Assembly (NCBI GenBank): GCA_945859605.1
Contig: OX243822.1
Coordinates: 19,912,899-19,976,898, forward strand
DNA: 64,000 nt
DNA from: Lumbricus rubellus
Lineage: Eukaryota; Annelida; Clitellata; Crassiclitellata; Lumbricidae
Direction: 5' to 3'
Shown here one piece after another: positions 35,219 to 46,800 of the stretch. Numbering within the stretch: position 1 is the stretch's first letter; every line of letters starts with the position of its first letter. The translations under genes were made by a program, and so were the position numbers. The notes under the pieces were generated by a model, which searched no databases, was not told where the DNA came from, and saw only the letters and a list, made by a program, of their open reading frames with translations.

Positions 35219-36030
35219 TCAGGCAGGTTCATATGTCCAATGACGCCACGCATATCTGTTCTGTGCATCCATCTTTAGCCCTTTGTAACCGTCCTTTGTC
35301 ATCATCCAGTCCAGTAGCATTGTTCTTGGTCTTCCTCTTGTCTTTTTCCCCTCCATTCTTCCTTCGATGATATCTCGTACTATGGTGTCACTCCTCATGA
35401 TGTGGCCAATCCAGTTTCTCTGTCGCCTCCGTATTGTCTCCAGCATTGATCTTTCCTCTCCCACCATCTGCAGAATTTCTTCGTTCGTCTTGTGTTCCTT
35501 CCAGCTGACACGCTTCATTCTTCGCCAAATCCACATTTCGAAAGCCTCCAATCTTCTTATGTCATCCTTTCTCATTGTCCATGTTTCTGACCCATACAGT
35601 ACCACACTCCACACCAGCGTCTTGACCATTCTCTTCTTTAGATTCATATTTAGTTTACCTCTGAGAAGTTCCCCTCTTTTGTTGAATGCGTCTTTTCCCA
35701 TGGCTATTCGTCTTTTTTTTCTACATGGCATCTTGCATCATCGGTGACCATACTTCCTAGGTAACAGAATTTCTCCACGTGTTCTATTTCCTCTCCGTTT
35801 AATGTGATCTTAAGAATTGCTTTCTTTCCCCCTTTGCTTATCCTCATAGCCTTTGTCTTTTTGATGTTTATTTTCATGTCGTATTCTGCCGATATCATGT
35901 TCAATCGATCCATCATTCTTTGTAATCCTTTTTGAGTGCCTGCCAACATTGCCTGATCGTCCGCAAACCTCAGAGCTTTTACCAGTCTTCCTCCTACCTT
36001 TATCCCCTCATTCACTTCTTCCAGTGTTTC
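35219..36030 (-). pseudogene. 3' part of a non-LTR retrotransposon reverse transcriptase
   Basis: Two frames, broken near 35715-35735, read LRFADDQAMLAG (RT motif C, FADD), KINIKKTKAM, EHVEKFCYLGSMV, then [36 protein letters not shown] and GRPRT. This is the thumb/C-terminal signature of the widespread endonuclease-reverse transcriptase LINEs. Endonuclease and RT motifs A-B are missing, so it is 5'-truncated. Clade not assigned. Confidence 0.85.
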
Positions 36031-37195
<1,165 letters not shown>

Positions 37196-37789
37196 CATCG
37201 CCCACCTTGAGGCTCCTTCATCTCGATCCTTCCTTAATCATCTCCAGTCCCCATCTTCATCAACCTGTCTCTACATCCATAGGTGTATTACATGTAGCCT
37301 ATCAAGCGCGAAAAAGTGGGGTGGTCTTGAAAAAATTGTGATGACTTGTAGTTTAGGTCACTATAACTCATCCCCATATTCGAATGGACGGGGGACTAAT
37401 CCCCACTCTGGAAATTTCTGGATTGGAACTGGTCTTACATTAATTTCAGCATATTTTTAATATTCGCATTACTCGCTATCACTACAAACATGGGCGGAGT
37501 TTGGTTTCCGTTCTTGGGGAAGGGGGGCTAAAAAAAGAACTTGGGCTTTGGTGGGGCGGAGACTTGGTCGGAGCCGAAAATATTTTCTCGGCCCAAAAAG
37601 GTTGGCGGCCTTTTTTGTAGCCTGGCCCTGTAGGTTATACTTCTCCCAGTTCTCAGTTTTTACTTTTCCATGTTCACACCGATCGACAGACCGCGAACGG
37701 TTGCAGAAGGCCTATGCAGTTATGCGTTATCTTATCTTAGTTAGGCCTAGCATAAATCTTAACAACTAGCAGAGCATACAACCTGCAAT
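37196..37789. other. Intergenic, no gene seen
   Basis: No coding signature; short frames only. Confidence 0.35.
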
Positions 37790-37894
37790 ACAACGGCGCT
37801 AATCGCAGCCGACACGCACGTCCATCCTAAGGGGTTTCGGGAATCGAACCGCTAATCTCCATACCAGTGTGTTATCCGATGCGTAAACCGCCCT
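37790..37894 (-). mobile_element. tRNA-like sequence, probable SINE head
   Basis: On the minus strand GGGCGGTTTACGCATCGG is followed by GGTTCGATTCCCG (B-box). The flanks do not complete an acceptor stem, so a functional tRNA is unlikely; a SINE head or tRNA pseudogene fits better. Confidence 0.45.
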
Positions 37895-38394
37895 TCCCCG
37901 CCCCAAGTAGACCTATGTAAAATTGTAAATTATGTCGAGAAATCACTGAGACGTTACAAGTGAAAAAGATGCAGAGATTCAGAAGATGACGTCTCAAAAA
38001 TTATCGCGTTTATTGTCGCTGGGCAATCTGGAATACAATTTTGGCGCCGTTACCATGACAACGATTTTATAACAATGGAAATTAAATTGTCAGCCAGTGA
38101 CAGCGAAATGAGCCGTGCGTGCTTTCAGTAGAGGCTATAAAAAGGTTTGTGTGGAATCGGTTGAGTTAATTATTACAATGTAATTAATGTCTGTTTTCTT
38201 ATGTACAAAATGCTAATATTACCTCACCAACAGTTCAAACGTCCTTACACGACCGAACGGACGAAGTAAGACGACTGTCACATTCACTTACCAAGGTCTA
38301 TATGATACGAGTCCCTTCTGAAGCTCGTGACGTGCAATCACGTATATATTTTTCTTTCACTTCTTACTCTAAATGCACAAATACCCAGCCAACA

Positions 38395-38710
38395 TCTGTA
38401 CAACAATTAAAGTGCCGTGCTGATCCATATGGGCGTCGTGTAGGGCCCAAGTGGGATGGATCCCAAGATTCGTCTTGTATGTGCAAACCATCTGGGCTTG
38501 ATGTGATATCCACGTGGCAGCAATACGGTACAAGGTTGACCATTGTGTGCCATAAAGATCCAAGACGACTTCCAGTAACCATTAGGGATATTATAGGTGG
38601 TGTATTATGCAAAAAACTTGTCTGCACCAGATGGTCTCTCAACCTGCAGTCCATATGGGATTTATACGATGTCCACATGTAATCGATTCGCCGGTCTCGG
38701 TTACATGTGG
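38395..38710. repeat. Phrase-like repeat of CCATATGGG-type words
   Basis: Variants CCATATGGG, CCCAAGTGGG, CCATCTGGG, CCAGATGG and CCATATGGG recur within 300 bp in palindrome-like form. Overlapping frames on both strands have no domain signature. This resembles an unclassified repetitive element rather than a gene. Confidence 0.4.
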
Positions 38711-39059
38711 TTGCTGTGTATATTCTGTATGGAATGTGGAAAGAGAAATCATTTCTGGGGTCTTAACGCATACACTAATGGTGTAGATATGTCGATGCTG
38801 TATAGACAAATCCTATTACTCCCGCCGTATGGACCAATTATTGGAAAATCACTTGAATCGATATGGCATATCAATGGTGCCTACGTAACCCATACACATT
38901 CAAAATATTCTGTCTTAACTGTGTAGAGTAGCGTAGTCCAGCGAAAGTCTAACCAGCCATGAATTAAAAATTAAAGCATGGCTTCTGCCTGTTTTCACTC
39001 ACTGCCGCTCATCATGATCAACGTCATAATCAACGTCGTCGTCGTCGTCGTAATCGTCA

Positions 39060-39060
39060 A

Positions 39061-39112
<52 letters not shown>
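39060..39112. repeat. (ATC)n microsatellite
   Basis: Pure run of ATC units preceded by a short GTC/ATC mixture. Confidence 0.9.
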
Positions 39113-39115
<3 letters not shown>

Positions 39116-39299
39116 GCCCCTTTCCCTCTTCTTAAGGCATTGCTTCAGTATTATCCCAGCCTAAAATTTGCCTGCAAAATGCATTTCACTGCAAAATGAC
39201 CTCCTTTCTTCAGTTTGCTCAACGATTCTGACCGGAAGAGGCGCTGTAGAGTTCAACTCTGCTGCCTAAAATTAAATCATCGTCTCTTTCCTATATGGG

Positions 39300-39345
39300 T
39301 CCATTGAACTGGGAGCGCCTTTGTGTCGCCCTATGAAAGGTGCTT
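39300..39345 (+). mobile_element. LINE tail fragment
   Basis: CTGGGAGCGCCTTTGTGTCG followed by GAAAGGTGCTTTACAA resembles an L2-like tail. Nothing upstream of it is coding. Confidence 0.45.
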
Positions 39346-39404
39346 TACAACATGATTATTGCAAAATATAATATAATACCATATTGTATTGTATTGCATC
39401 TATA

Positions 39405-40160
39405 AATTTATAAAGCGCCTCTCACAGTGCACATCAATCAGAGGCACTCCCAGTACGTTAGACCAAGAGAGAAAAAATAGTCTTGAGACGCCAAAAAGAG
39501 GCATTTGGCCCACCAGTTAATATGGAGGAACGCGTTGAAGGAGGAAGCAGGCTCCACAATGCCGGGCCAATGAGAGCAAGGGCACGCATTTTAGCCAAGG
39601 CAGTCCTAGCTCGCGGGACGAAGAGATCATGCCGATAAAAGCAGCGCAGCGGGCGAAGAGAAGTGGCCGAGGTCGGCAGATGGATGAGGTCACAAAGGTA
39701 CTTGGGAGCTCGGCCAGTGCAGGACCGACAAATTAATGTCAGAACATTGAGTTGTATCCGAGCAGTAAGGGGAAGCCAATGAAGATGGCCAAACATAAAA
39801 GCAGAGATGCGTGAATAGCGAGGAAGTCGGGCTATTAGTCTGGCCGCAGAGTTTAGAACAGACTGAAGAGGGGAGAGACGAACTTTTGGAAGGCCAACGA
39901 ATAGCGAGTTGCAATAGTCGATTCGGGAACAGACAAAGGCATGAACAATTGAAGTAAAGACAGAGGAGGAGACGGAGCCTCAGATGAAAGTAGGAAGAGC
40001 GAGTGAGACTGGCAATGTGTGGAGCAAAGATAAGCATGCTGTCTAGGACTACACCAAGGTCTCGAACGCTTAATTGGAAAGTAAAGTAGGGAAATCTCTC
40101 TGTAAGAAGGGGCAAATCAAGCTTAAGAAGCTGTTGGCGAGTGCCGAACCAGATGAGCTA
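39405..40160 (-). pseudogene. L2/CR1-like LINE reverse transcriptase C-terminal half, decayed
   Basis: Frameshifted frames read SVRDLGVVLDSMLIF, ASLTRSSYFHLR, then FGHLHWLPLTARIQ, GRAPKYLCDLI, HDLFVPRARTALAKMRALAL and LWSLLP. This matches, in order, the RT connection and C-terminal region of the copy at 17.0-17.98 kb. The tail GGGAGTGCCTCTGATTG follows on the minus strand. 5'-truncated and broken. Confidence 0.8.
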
Positions 40161-40439
40161 CGATACACTGCACGGCGTCTTGGGTGTCTCTTAAAAATGA
40201 ATGTTTAAATTTCCAATCTTTTACCCCTTCAAGTTGTTAGGTTTGTGAAGAAAAAATTTATTAAACTAATTGGTGTCAATCGGGTAATATTTAGAGGTCG
40301 CCCTCTGATGTCAAAGTTTTACCTATTGTTTAAACATAGCCTATGCCAAATAGTTCGCATTGTTAAAGAAGTCTTAGATTGCCTTATTAATTAGCCAATG
40401 CAATCTGTACTAGGAGTGAAGCAAACTATCACCTTCTAT

Positions 40440-40947
40440 TCACTTTTATTCATTCGGATAATTTATATAGCGCGTTTTTCAAGCGACCTACACGCAGTCG
40501 CTCTCAGCCCAGCAACAGCTGCATGCCAAAGTGAGATTTGAGCGAATTATAAAAGGGAGACGAGATTTACCTGGCCATCAATCACAAGTCTACTGGGAGG
40601 CCATTCCAGATGCAGGAACCAACTATAGAAAAGGCTCAATGCTTCTAACTGACAGCTGCCCCAGAGAGGAGCAAATGGTATGCTGATCTTTGTCGATCTG
40701 TCTCTCTGACCTCGCAAAGGAAGATCCAACTTCCACATCATCAGGCACCATGGGCTCAACGCCTGTAGGTGTCCACTGCCATTTTCACCAAAAATCTCCA
40801 CTGCTCCCTGTCCATCGCCATGTGACTCAGCTCCTGGAGTGATGCTCTTCCCCACCCGATGATGTCGTCCAACCATTCTTTATTTTGGAGTCCACTGGCA
40901 TTGGATTTCAATCGTGTTCTTTCTTTACAGTCAGCGCATCGACACAC
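40440..40947 (-). pseudogene. Possible LINE C-terminal remnant
   Basis: At 40756-40947 the frame reads WLDDIIGWGRASLQELSHMA and DREQWRFLVKMAVDTY, which resembles the extreme C-terminus of endonuclease-reverse transcriptase LINEs (W...L...A.DR..WR). The rest is non-coding; the assignment rests on a short match. Confidence 0.4.
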
Positions 40948-41336
40948 ATCTAACCGACCCTCCTTTTCTTGGCCGTCTTCGAGGATTGGAGAGGGGGCTC
41001 CATCCCGTCCAGTGTCGCCCAGGTTCGCCGGCCATTTTCAGGGTTCCTGCTGGGCCTGTCCACCTCGCGTAACGCCCTAGGTGGTACTTCGGCCGAGACC
41101 TTCGCCACTGATGGCATAGCCCCAGTAGGCAATCCCCTACTTGGCCGTTGCCACCCCCTCACCGCTTTGAGGTGTGGGCGGACTTCGAGGGTGCAAATTC
41201 AAGTGCTGGAGTGCAAGATGGCAACTTTGCAGTTTGTCGTCCGCCTCAAGACCTGGACTACTATTCAAGTCAGGGTTGAAGCACCTCTGAAAGACTTTTG
41301 ACTCATGTCCGAACCCAAAATGCAAACTGTAGCAGT

Positions 41337-41367
<31 letters not shown>

Positions 41368-42099
41368 CTGTAGTAGTTAGTTTTTGTTAAATAACGCCGT
41401 GACAAAAAGAATATTGGAATCGCTAACCTCTCCAAATATGCATGCTTGAGACTGTCACTACCCTTGGCAGTTTGCATCGTTACAGTGTCAGTTTAGCTAC
41501 ATAGAGTAATGACGATTGCAATTTGGACGTCCCTCCTCTTTTATTCAGACTTTGCACTGGCACTATAACAGAGGATTATGCGCAGTTTACGGTAGTGTCC
41601 AGGCTAACGAGACATTTCGGTGGACTGTAGTATTACGGGGGCGCATAAACTGTCTGGCTGACTGTCTGAAATAGCTCCGTGGTTTCTTGACAATGACTGG
41701 CAGGTTAACGTTGCGCTGCTCATAATATTATATTATGGTCGCCTATGATGTAGTCTTAGCCTAAGTGTGCTGGAATGTTAAAAGATAGTTCTGGGTTTTA
41801 ATCCCTACTACAGGGCAGGATTTGCTTTCGAGATATAGGCTACATGTATGATGAGCAGGATGATCGTGCATGCATGCTCTGTCGTTGAAAAGATGAGGCG
41901 ACTAGGTAGACCGTAGAGGGCTGGACACCCTCCCTCATACTGTATATGCCGATGCTAAGAAAGTGAAGTTGCTAACGCATCATATAAGCTTACTCAGACT
42001 GAGCGATGCTCATCTTATTTTTTATCTCCTCAATTGACTCAACTACTTCCATGACATATTAATTTTTTCTTTCACAATACAATATGCAATACAATTAGG
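40948..42099. other. Intergenic, left flank of the Polinton-like element
   Basis: A short (AGC)n run occurs at about 41330-41363. Overlapping frames at 40950-41325 are not recognisable. Nothing else seen. Confidence 0.35.
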
Positions 42100-42100
42100 T

Positions 42101-42106
42101 ACCGGT
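42101..42106. other. Left target-site duplication ACCGGT
   Basis: ACCGGT directly precedes the AG terminus of the left inverted repeat and is repeated at 50072-50077 after the right repeat. Six-base duplication and AG termini are the Polinton/Maverick signature. The word is itself a palindrome, so it could formally be part of the inverted repeat. Confidence 0.7.
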
Positions 42107-42520
42107 AGTAGTATGAATATGGAGTTTCTGGATCAGTTAAGTATTATTACTAACTAGTTACCTTAACTAATTATTAATAATAACTAACTAATTAATCAGA
42201 ACAATAGGTGTTCCAACTCCGGAGCCTCTATTGTTCCAGGTCCGGAAACAAAGGAGCTGTTCCAGGTCCGTAAACATAGGAGCTGTTCCAGGTCCGGAAA
42301 CAAAGGAGCTGTTCCAGGTCCGTAAACATAGGAGCTGTTCCAGGTCCGTAAACAAAGGAGCTGTTCCAGGTCCGGAGACAGGTGACTGCCATTTTTAAAA
42401 CAGAGTCCTGAGGGGCCGCTTTGAAGTGACTAATGAATAGGGGTTAGGTCTTTGATCTTTTCAAAAGAGGCTGAGGCTGGCCAGGGGGACCCTCCCACCC
42501 CGCGCCCAGGGAACGCGCCA
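42107..42520 (+). repeat. Left 414-bp terminal inverted repeat
   Basis: Starts AGTAGTATGAATATGG and ends GGGAACGCGCCA. It contains five and a part 26-bp tandem units (42234-42363 and onward) of TTCCAGGTCCG(G/T)AAACA(A/T)AGGAGCTG, in two alternating variants. The reverse complement is at 49658-50071. Confidence 0.95.
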
Positions 42521-42536
42521 TCGATAGAATACTAGG

Positions 42537-42800
42537 TCTAATCATAAATTATTATCCTAATAAATTATAATATTATACTAATTATCTATTATGTATTGTC
42601 TTCCACGCTATGCCCAGAAAGTAGCATTCGACTGAAGGTAGGATTCGAACCAACGGACGCTGGGACCGATCATAAATTATTATTATCCTAATAAATTATA
42701 ATATTATATCAAATATCTATTATGTATTGTCTTCCACGACATGCACAGAAAATAACATTCGACTGAAGGTAGAATTCGAACCAACATTCTCAGCAGGCAA
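42537..42800. repeat. Tandem duplication inside the Polinton-like element, ~130-bp unit
   Basis: Two units share ATCATAAATTATTA, TATTATGTATTGTCTTCCAC and GACTGAAGGTAG(A/G)ATTCGAACC. GATTCGAACC on the other strand resembles a Pol III B-box, so a tRNA-like origin is possible. Confidence 0.75.
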
Positions 42801-43517
42801 GAAATGCACCTTCTCTCCTTCTATCCTTCACTCCTTCTCTCCTTCTCTTCTTCTGCCCTTCTGTCCTTCTCTCCTTCTATCCTTCTATCCTTCTCTCCTT
42901 CTGTCTCTGCATCTCTGACTATGCCTACAAAGACATGTGTGTCATTCATGCCTCACGCGAATACAATGGATCATCCAGCTTCAAAGAAACGCTTAACACA
43001 GTCTCTATTATTTATCCTCTCTCTGTCACCTTTACACGACTGTGCGTAATTCCGTCTTTCATGTTATTGTAAGGAGGATGATATTATTCAGCAGCATCCG
43101 GCCATCTGTCGCGGGGGCGAGATCATTTTCGTCCGATCATGTCTGCTTTCGTCCGAACATGTTCGCTTTCGTCCGGACTTGTCCAATGCTTTGAAGTATA
43201 GTGGAATTACATAGCAACCTTCGGCTTACTCATTTGCCCAAGCTTGTCCAGACTCGTCAAGAATTACTCAGACGTGCTAAGGCATATAAACAGACAAACG
43301 AAGAGAGGAATGCCCAAACAAATTTCTTGCATCATCAAGACCTATTATGTCGAAATGCATGCCTCTGACTCTCTATAAAATCCTCATCAGCCAGGCATTC
43401 AGCACGATCTTTTCCGAGCTTCAGACGCAGATCTACTGGTACTTCCGCTATCGAGTCTACATACGAAGTCTTTCTACAAACAGCAGACGACTTCCAGATC
43501 GAACGGCTATCATCGCT
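42801..43517. other. Upstream region of the polymerase gene
   Basis: Contains a TCCTTCT-rich stretch (42810-42905) and three tandem CTTTCGTCCGAACATGTT-like units (43125-43190). An open frame in phase with the inferred first exon begins at 43347, so the start codon could lie here instead of 43518. Confidence 0.45.
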
Positions 43518-43816
43518 ATGGATTTGAGTAAGTAAAAGACACACACACGCATGTATACACACGTATACACACACACACACACAGACACACATACACACAC
43601 ACATACGCATGTATACACATGTATACACACACACACACATGTATACACACACACACACGCATGTATACACACGTATACACACACACACACACAGACACAC
43701 ATACGCATGTATACACATGTATACACACACACACATGTATACACACATACACACGTATACACACACACACATACACACACACACACACACACACGTATAC
43801 ACACGTATACACACAA

Positions 43817-43854
<38 letters not shown>

Positions 43855-46800
43855 ACACATACACACACACACATGCACACACACAATTAGGTTGTGCATT
43901 TATATTTTAGCATCACTGTGTGGCAACAAGACTTTTTAGCAGCGCCCTCCCTTTTTATCCAGGCTTGGGACTGGCACTGGCAGAGAATACAGCGGCAGAG
44001 GGACACACACACTTGTTGTGTATTGCATGACCGCATCACTTCCACAGTCGTATCCTTCCGCGCAAATCTTGTTACTATGTAGAACTACTTTCGCGTATGA
44101 ATTTGTGAAAAAGTAGTCCCATGCCTATAACTAATATGTGCACTCAACGTTCGAAACACAGCAGTTTTTGATTTCAAGAGAGCATTTAAAATTGACTTTA
44201 ACACTTTTTTGGAAAAGTAGTTAAGTACATGCGGATATTAGCTCGAGATTTAAGTAGGGTATACATGGGGCTGCAAAACCAGTTAAGTAATTAGTTCTAG
44301 AAAGAGTGTTCTGGTACATAGTAAAAACAAAAATTCGTCTTGAACACGCTAAGACTCCCTTTGCAACTTTCTACAGCGAAATGGGTAAATAAAATTCTTA
44401 TTCTTTATATTCTGTATTAGGTATTATGCATTTTCATAGCTCTCAAACTCCACATATTTCTGTTTTCTAGCAAACAAGCTCGATGCCGACCTCGAACAAT
44501 TACTGAAGGAAGAGGCTCAACTGAAGGCGAGAATTCAAGAGCTGAGTAAGTTTTTACTTCTACAGATTTCAATTGCAAAAATAAAATTGTACTGACATTA
44601 TTTAAAATACTTGGTTTATTTAAAAATATTTTGAAGCATTTTATTCATGTCATATAATTTTGGAGAATAATATATGTTGTAGGACTGAAGCGAAAGACAG
44701 ACGCGGATACCGATCGAGCAGCAAAGCGCACTAATTTGGAAAATGTCGAGTTGGGAGAAGGGTCGCCTGGTCAGACGGCGGCGGCGGGGGCCGACCCCAG
44801 TGGAGCCGGCGCGACATCGGCAGAACCTGGGCCATCAAGTAAGTCCCTACATTCATACAGACTTTACATGCAGAGCATGCCAACTTTCTTCCAACACGCA
44901 CACACAAACATATTGTGCTCCACGTCTGTGCGCATTCAGTAATTGCTATACAACATGAGAACTTTAGCAGTCTTTGACTTTATTATAGTGAATATACAAC
45001 ATGAGAACTTTAGCAGTCTTTGACTTTATTATAGCGAATATACAGCATGCGAACTTTAACAGACTTTAACTTTATTATAGTGAGTATACAGCGTGTGGGG
45101 CATGCAAGTCTTTAATGCTCCGTTTTATTTTTGTTATCCTTTAGCTCGATGTGAGTCTTGTCGAACCTATAAGGCGGCCAACTTGATCAATGGTATATGC
45201 GAAGTCTGTTTGCTGAGACGAGAGTGCCCTCAATGTAAGAATCGGCGGCCTTCGCGCTTCTTCAGGACCGGTCAAGAGGTCTGCGTCACGTGCTTCAAGA
45301 AGCAAACCAATCCAAATATCAAGACAAGCGCCCAGAATGCATTCATGGATGTTTCGTTTCCAGCGCCGCAGACAACAGACGTGCATAACATGCTGCTGAC
45401 AGAATCGTCGCGCATGACGAGCACCCTCGAGGACACGTTCAGAGACGAAGGGTAAGTCTGCTGCATGCACAAAATTGTTGGACTTAGAAAATTTCTGCTC
45501 TTACAGTTTATTTGAACTTAGAAAATTCTGTTGTGTGTTCGATCTTGGGTAAAATTTGTATTTGCACATTGTTTGGCATTATAAAATTTCTGCTTTTACA
45601 GTTTATTTGAACTTAGAAAATTCTGTTGTGTGTTCGATCTTGACTAAAATTTGTATTTGCACATTTTTTAGTATTATAAAATTTCTGCTTTTACAGATAG
45701 TTTGGACTTAGAAAATTTTGATGTACTTAGAATGTTTGGGCAATTCTGGACTTGTACATTGATTGGACAAATTTTTTTTTTACATTTGGACTTATACATT
45801 TTGTAAAGTGCGTGGTATATTCTAGTTATACTCGCAAAATGTTACATGCTACTTTAGGCCGGTGAAATGGTACGTGGCGGTTGATGTGAACTTCAAGCGA
45901 ACCACACCAGACGGAGAAACACAGACGGTCGGCTACTTCAAGTCCGTGCCTGCAACGCTGACACATCCATCACAGATCGCAGACCAACTGCAGGAGGCCG
46001 TACATCGAATCGACGAGTTGGTAGATACCTTTACTGCAGAAAGTTCCGGCTGGTTGGTAAATGGTGTGGTTGACTTTAAGATTTGCAATGCCGTCTTCGA
46101 CCCAGTAGGGGCCTCCAGCTACATCCCCACACCGCAATACATTGTTAATAAGCGAGCTACTCTAAACATCCAGAATGAGGACGAGTTCTGCTTTCTGTAC
46201 GCAGTTTTGGCTGTTTCCCATCACGAAAAAGATAATGCCTGCCGAGTCAACAAGTACAAGCAATATGTGCCAGAGCTTTTCACTAGAGGCCTTAAATTCC
46301 CAATGACAATCGAACAGATACCGCTTTTTGAGGGGCTGAATCCCGACTATAGCATAAACGTCATGTATTCAAATCCGGATGACAAAACCTTTACCCCTCT
46401 TTATGCCAGTGCTCACAGGGGTAGAAAACACATTGCCAATCTTTTGTTGCTTGATGATGGTACTAAACGTCATTATATCACAATACGAAGCCTTTCTGCT
46501 CTTCTAAAGGGAAGAAACTCTCACACTGGCGAAAGATCTTTCCCTTGTCCATACTGCTTGTGCTGCTTTACCACCGCTGCTGGTAAACATGCACACATGG
46601 AAGAATGCGGCAAGCACGGACTTCAGTCCGTGCGGTATCCAACTCCTGAGAATTCCACACTAAAATTCACAAACACTCAGCATGAAATGCCTGTACCTTA
46701 CGTCCTGTACGCCGATTTCGAGAGCTACTTGGCGCCAAACGACTCTGCCTCCAACACAAATGCAACCAAAATACTTGATACGCACACTCCCAGCGGTTTC

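Noticed and set aside
37790..37894. Functional tRNA gene
   Set aside because: A and B boxes are visible but no matching acceptor stem could be formed.
38302..38682. Overlapping 126- and 104-residue frames on opposite strands
   Set aside because: No recognisable domain; quasi-palindromic repeated words explain both.
42101..42106. ACCGGT as part of the Polinton inverted repeat
   Set aside because: Because it is palindromic both readings are possible; I preferred a 6-bp target duplication since it leaves the AG termini known for Polintons.
42801..43517. Second gene (for example integrase) in the Polinton-like element
   Set aside because: No frame longer than ~80 codons with a DDE, chromodomain or other motif was seen on either strand outside the polymerase gene.
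43335..43939. Long Cys/Val- and Thr/His-rich frames
   Set aside because: Products of the (AC)n/GTATAC repeat within an inferred intron.
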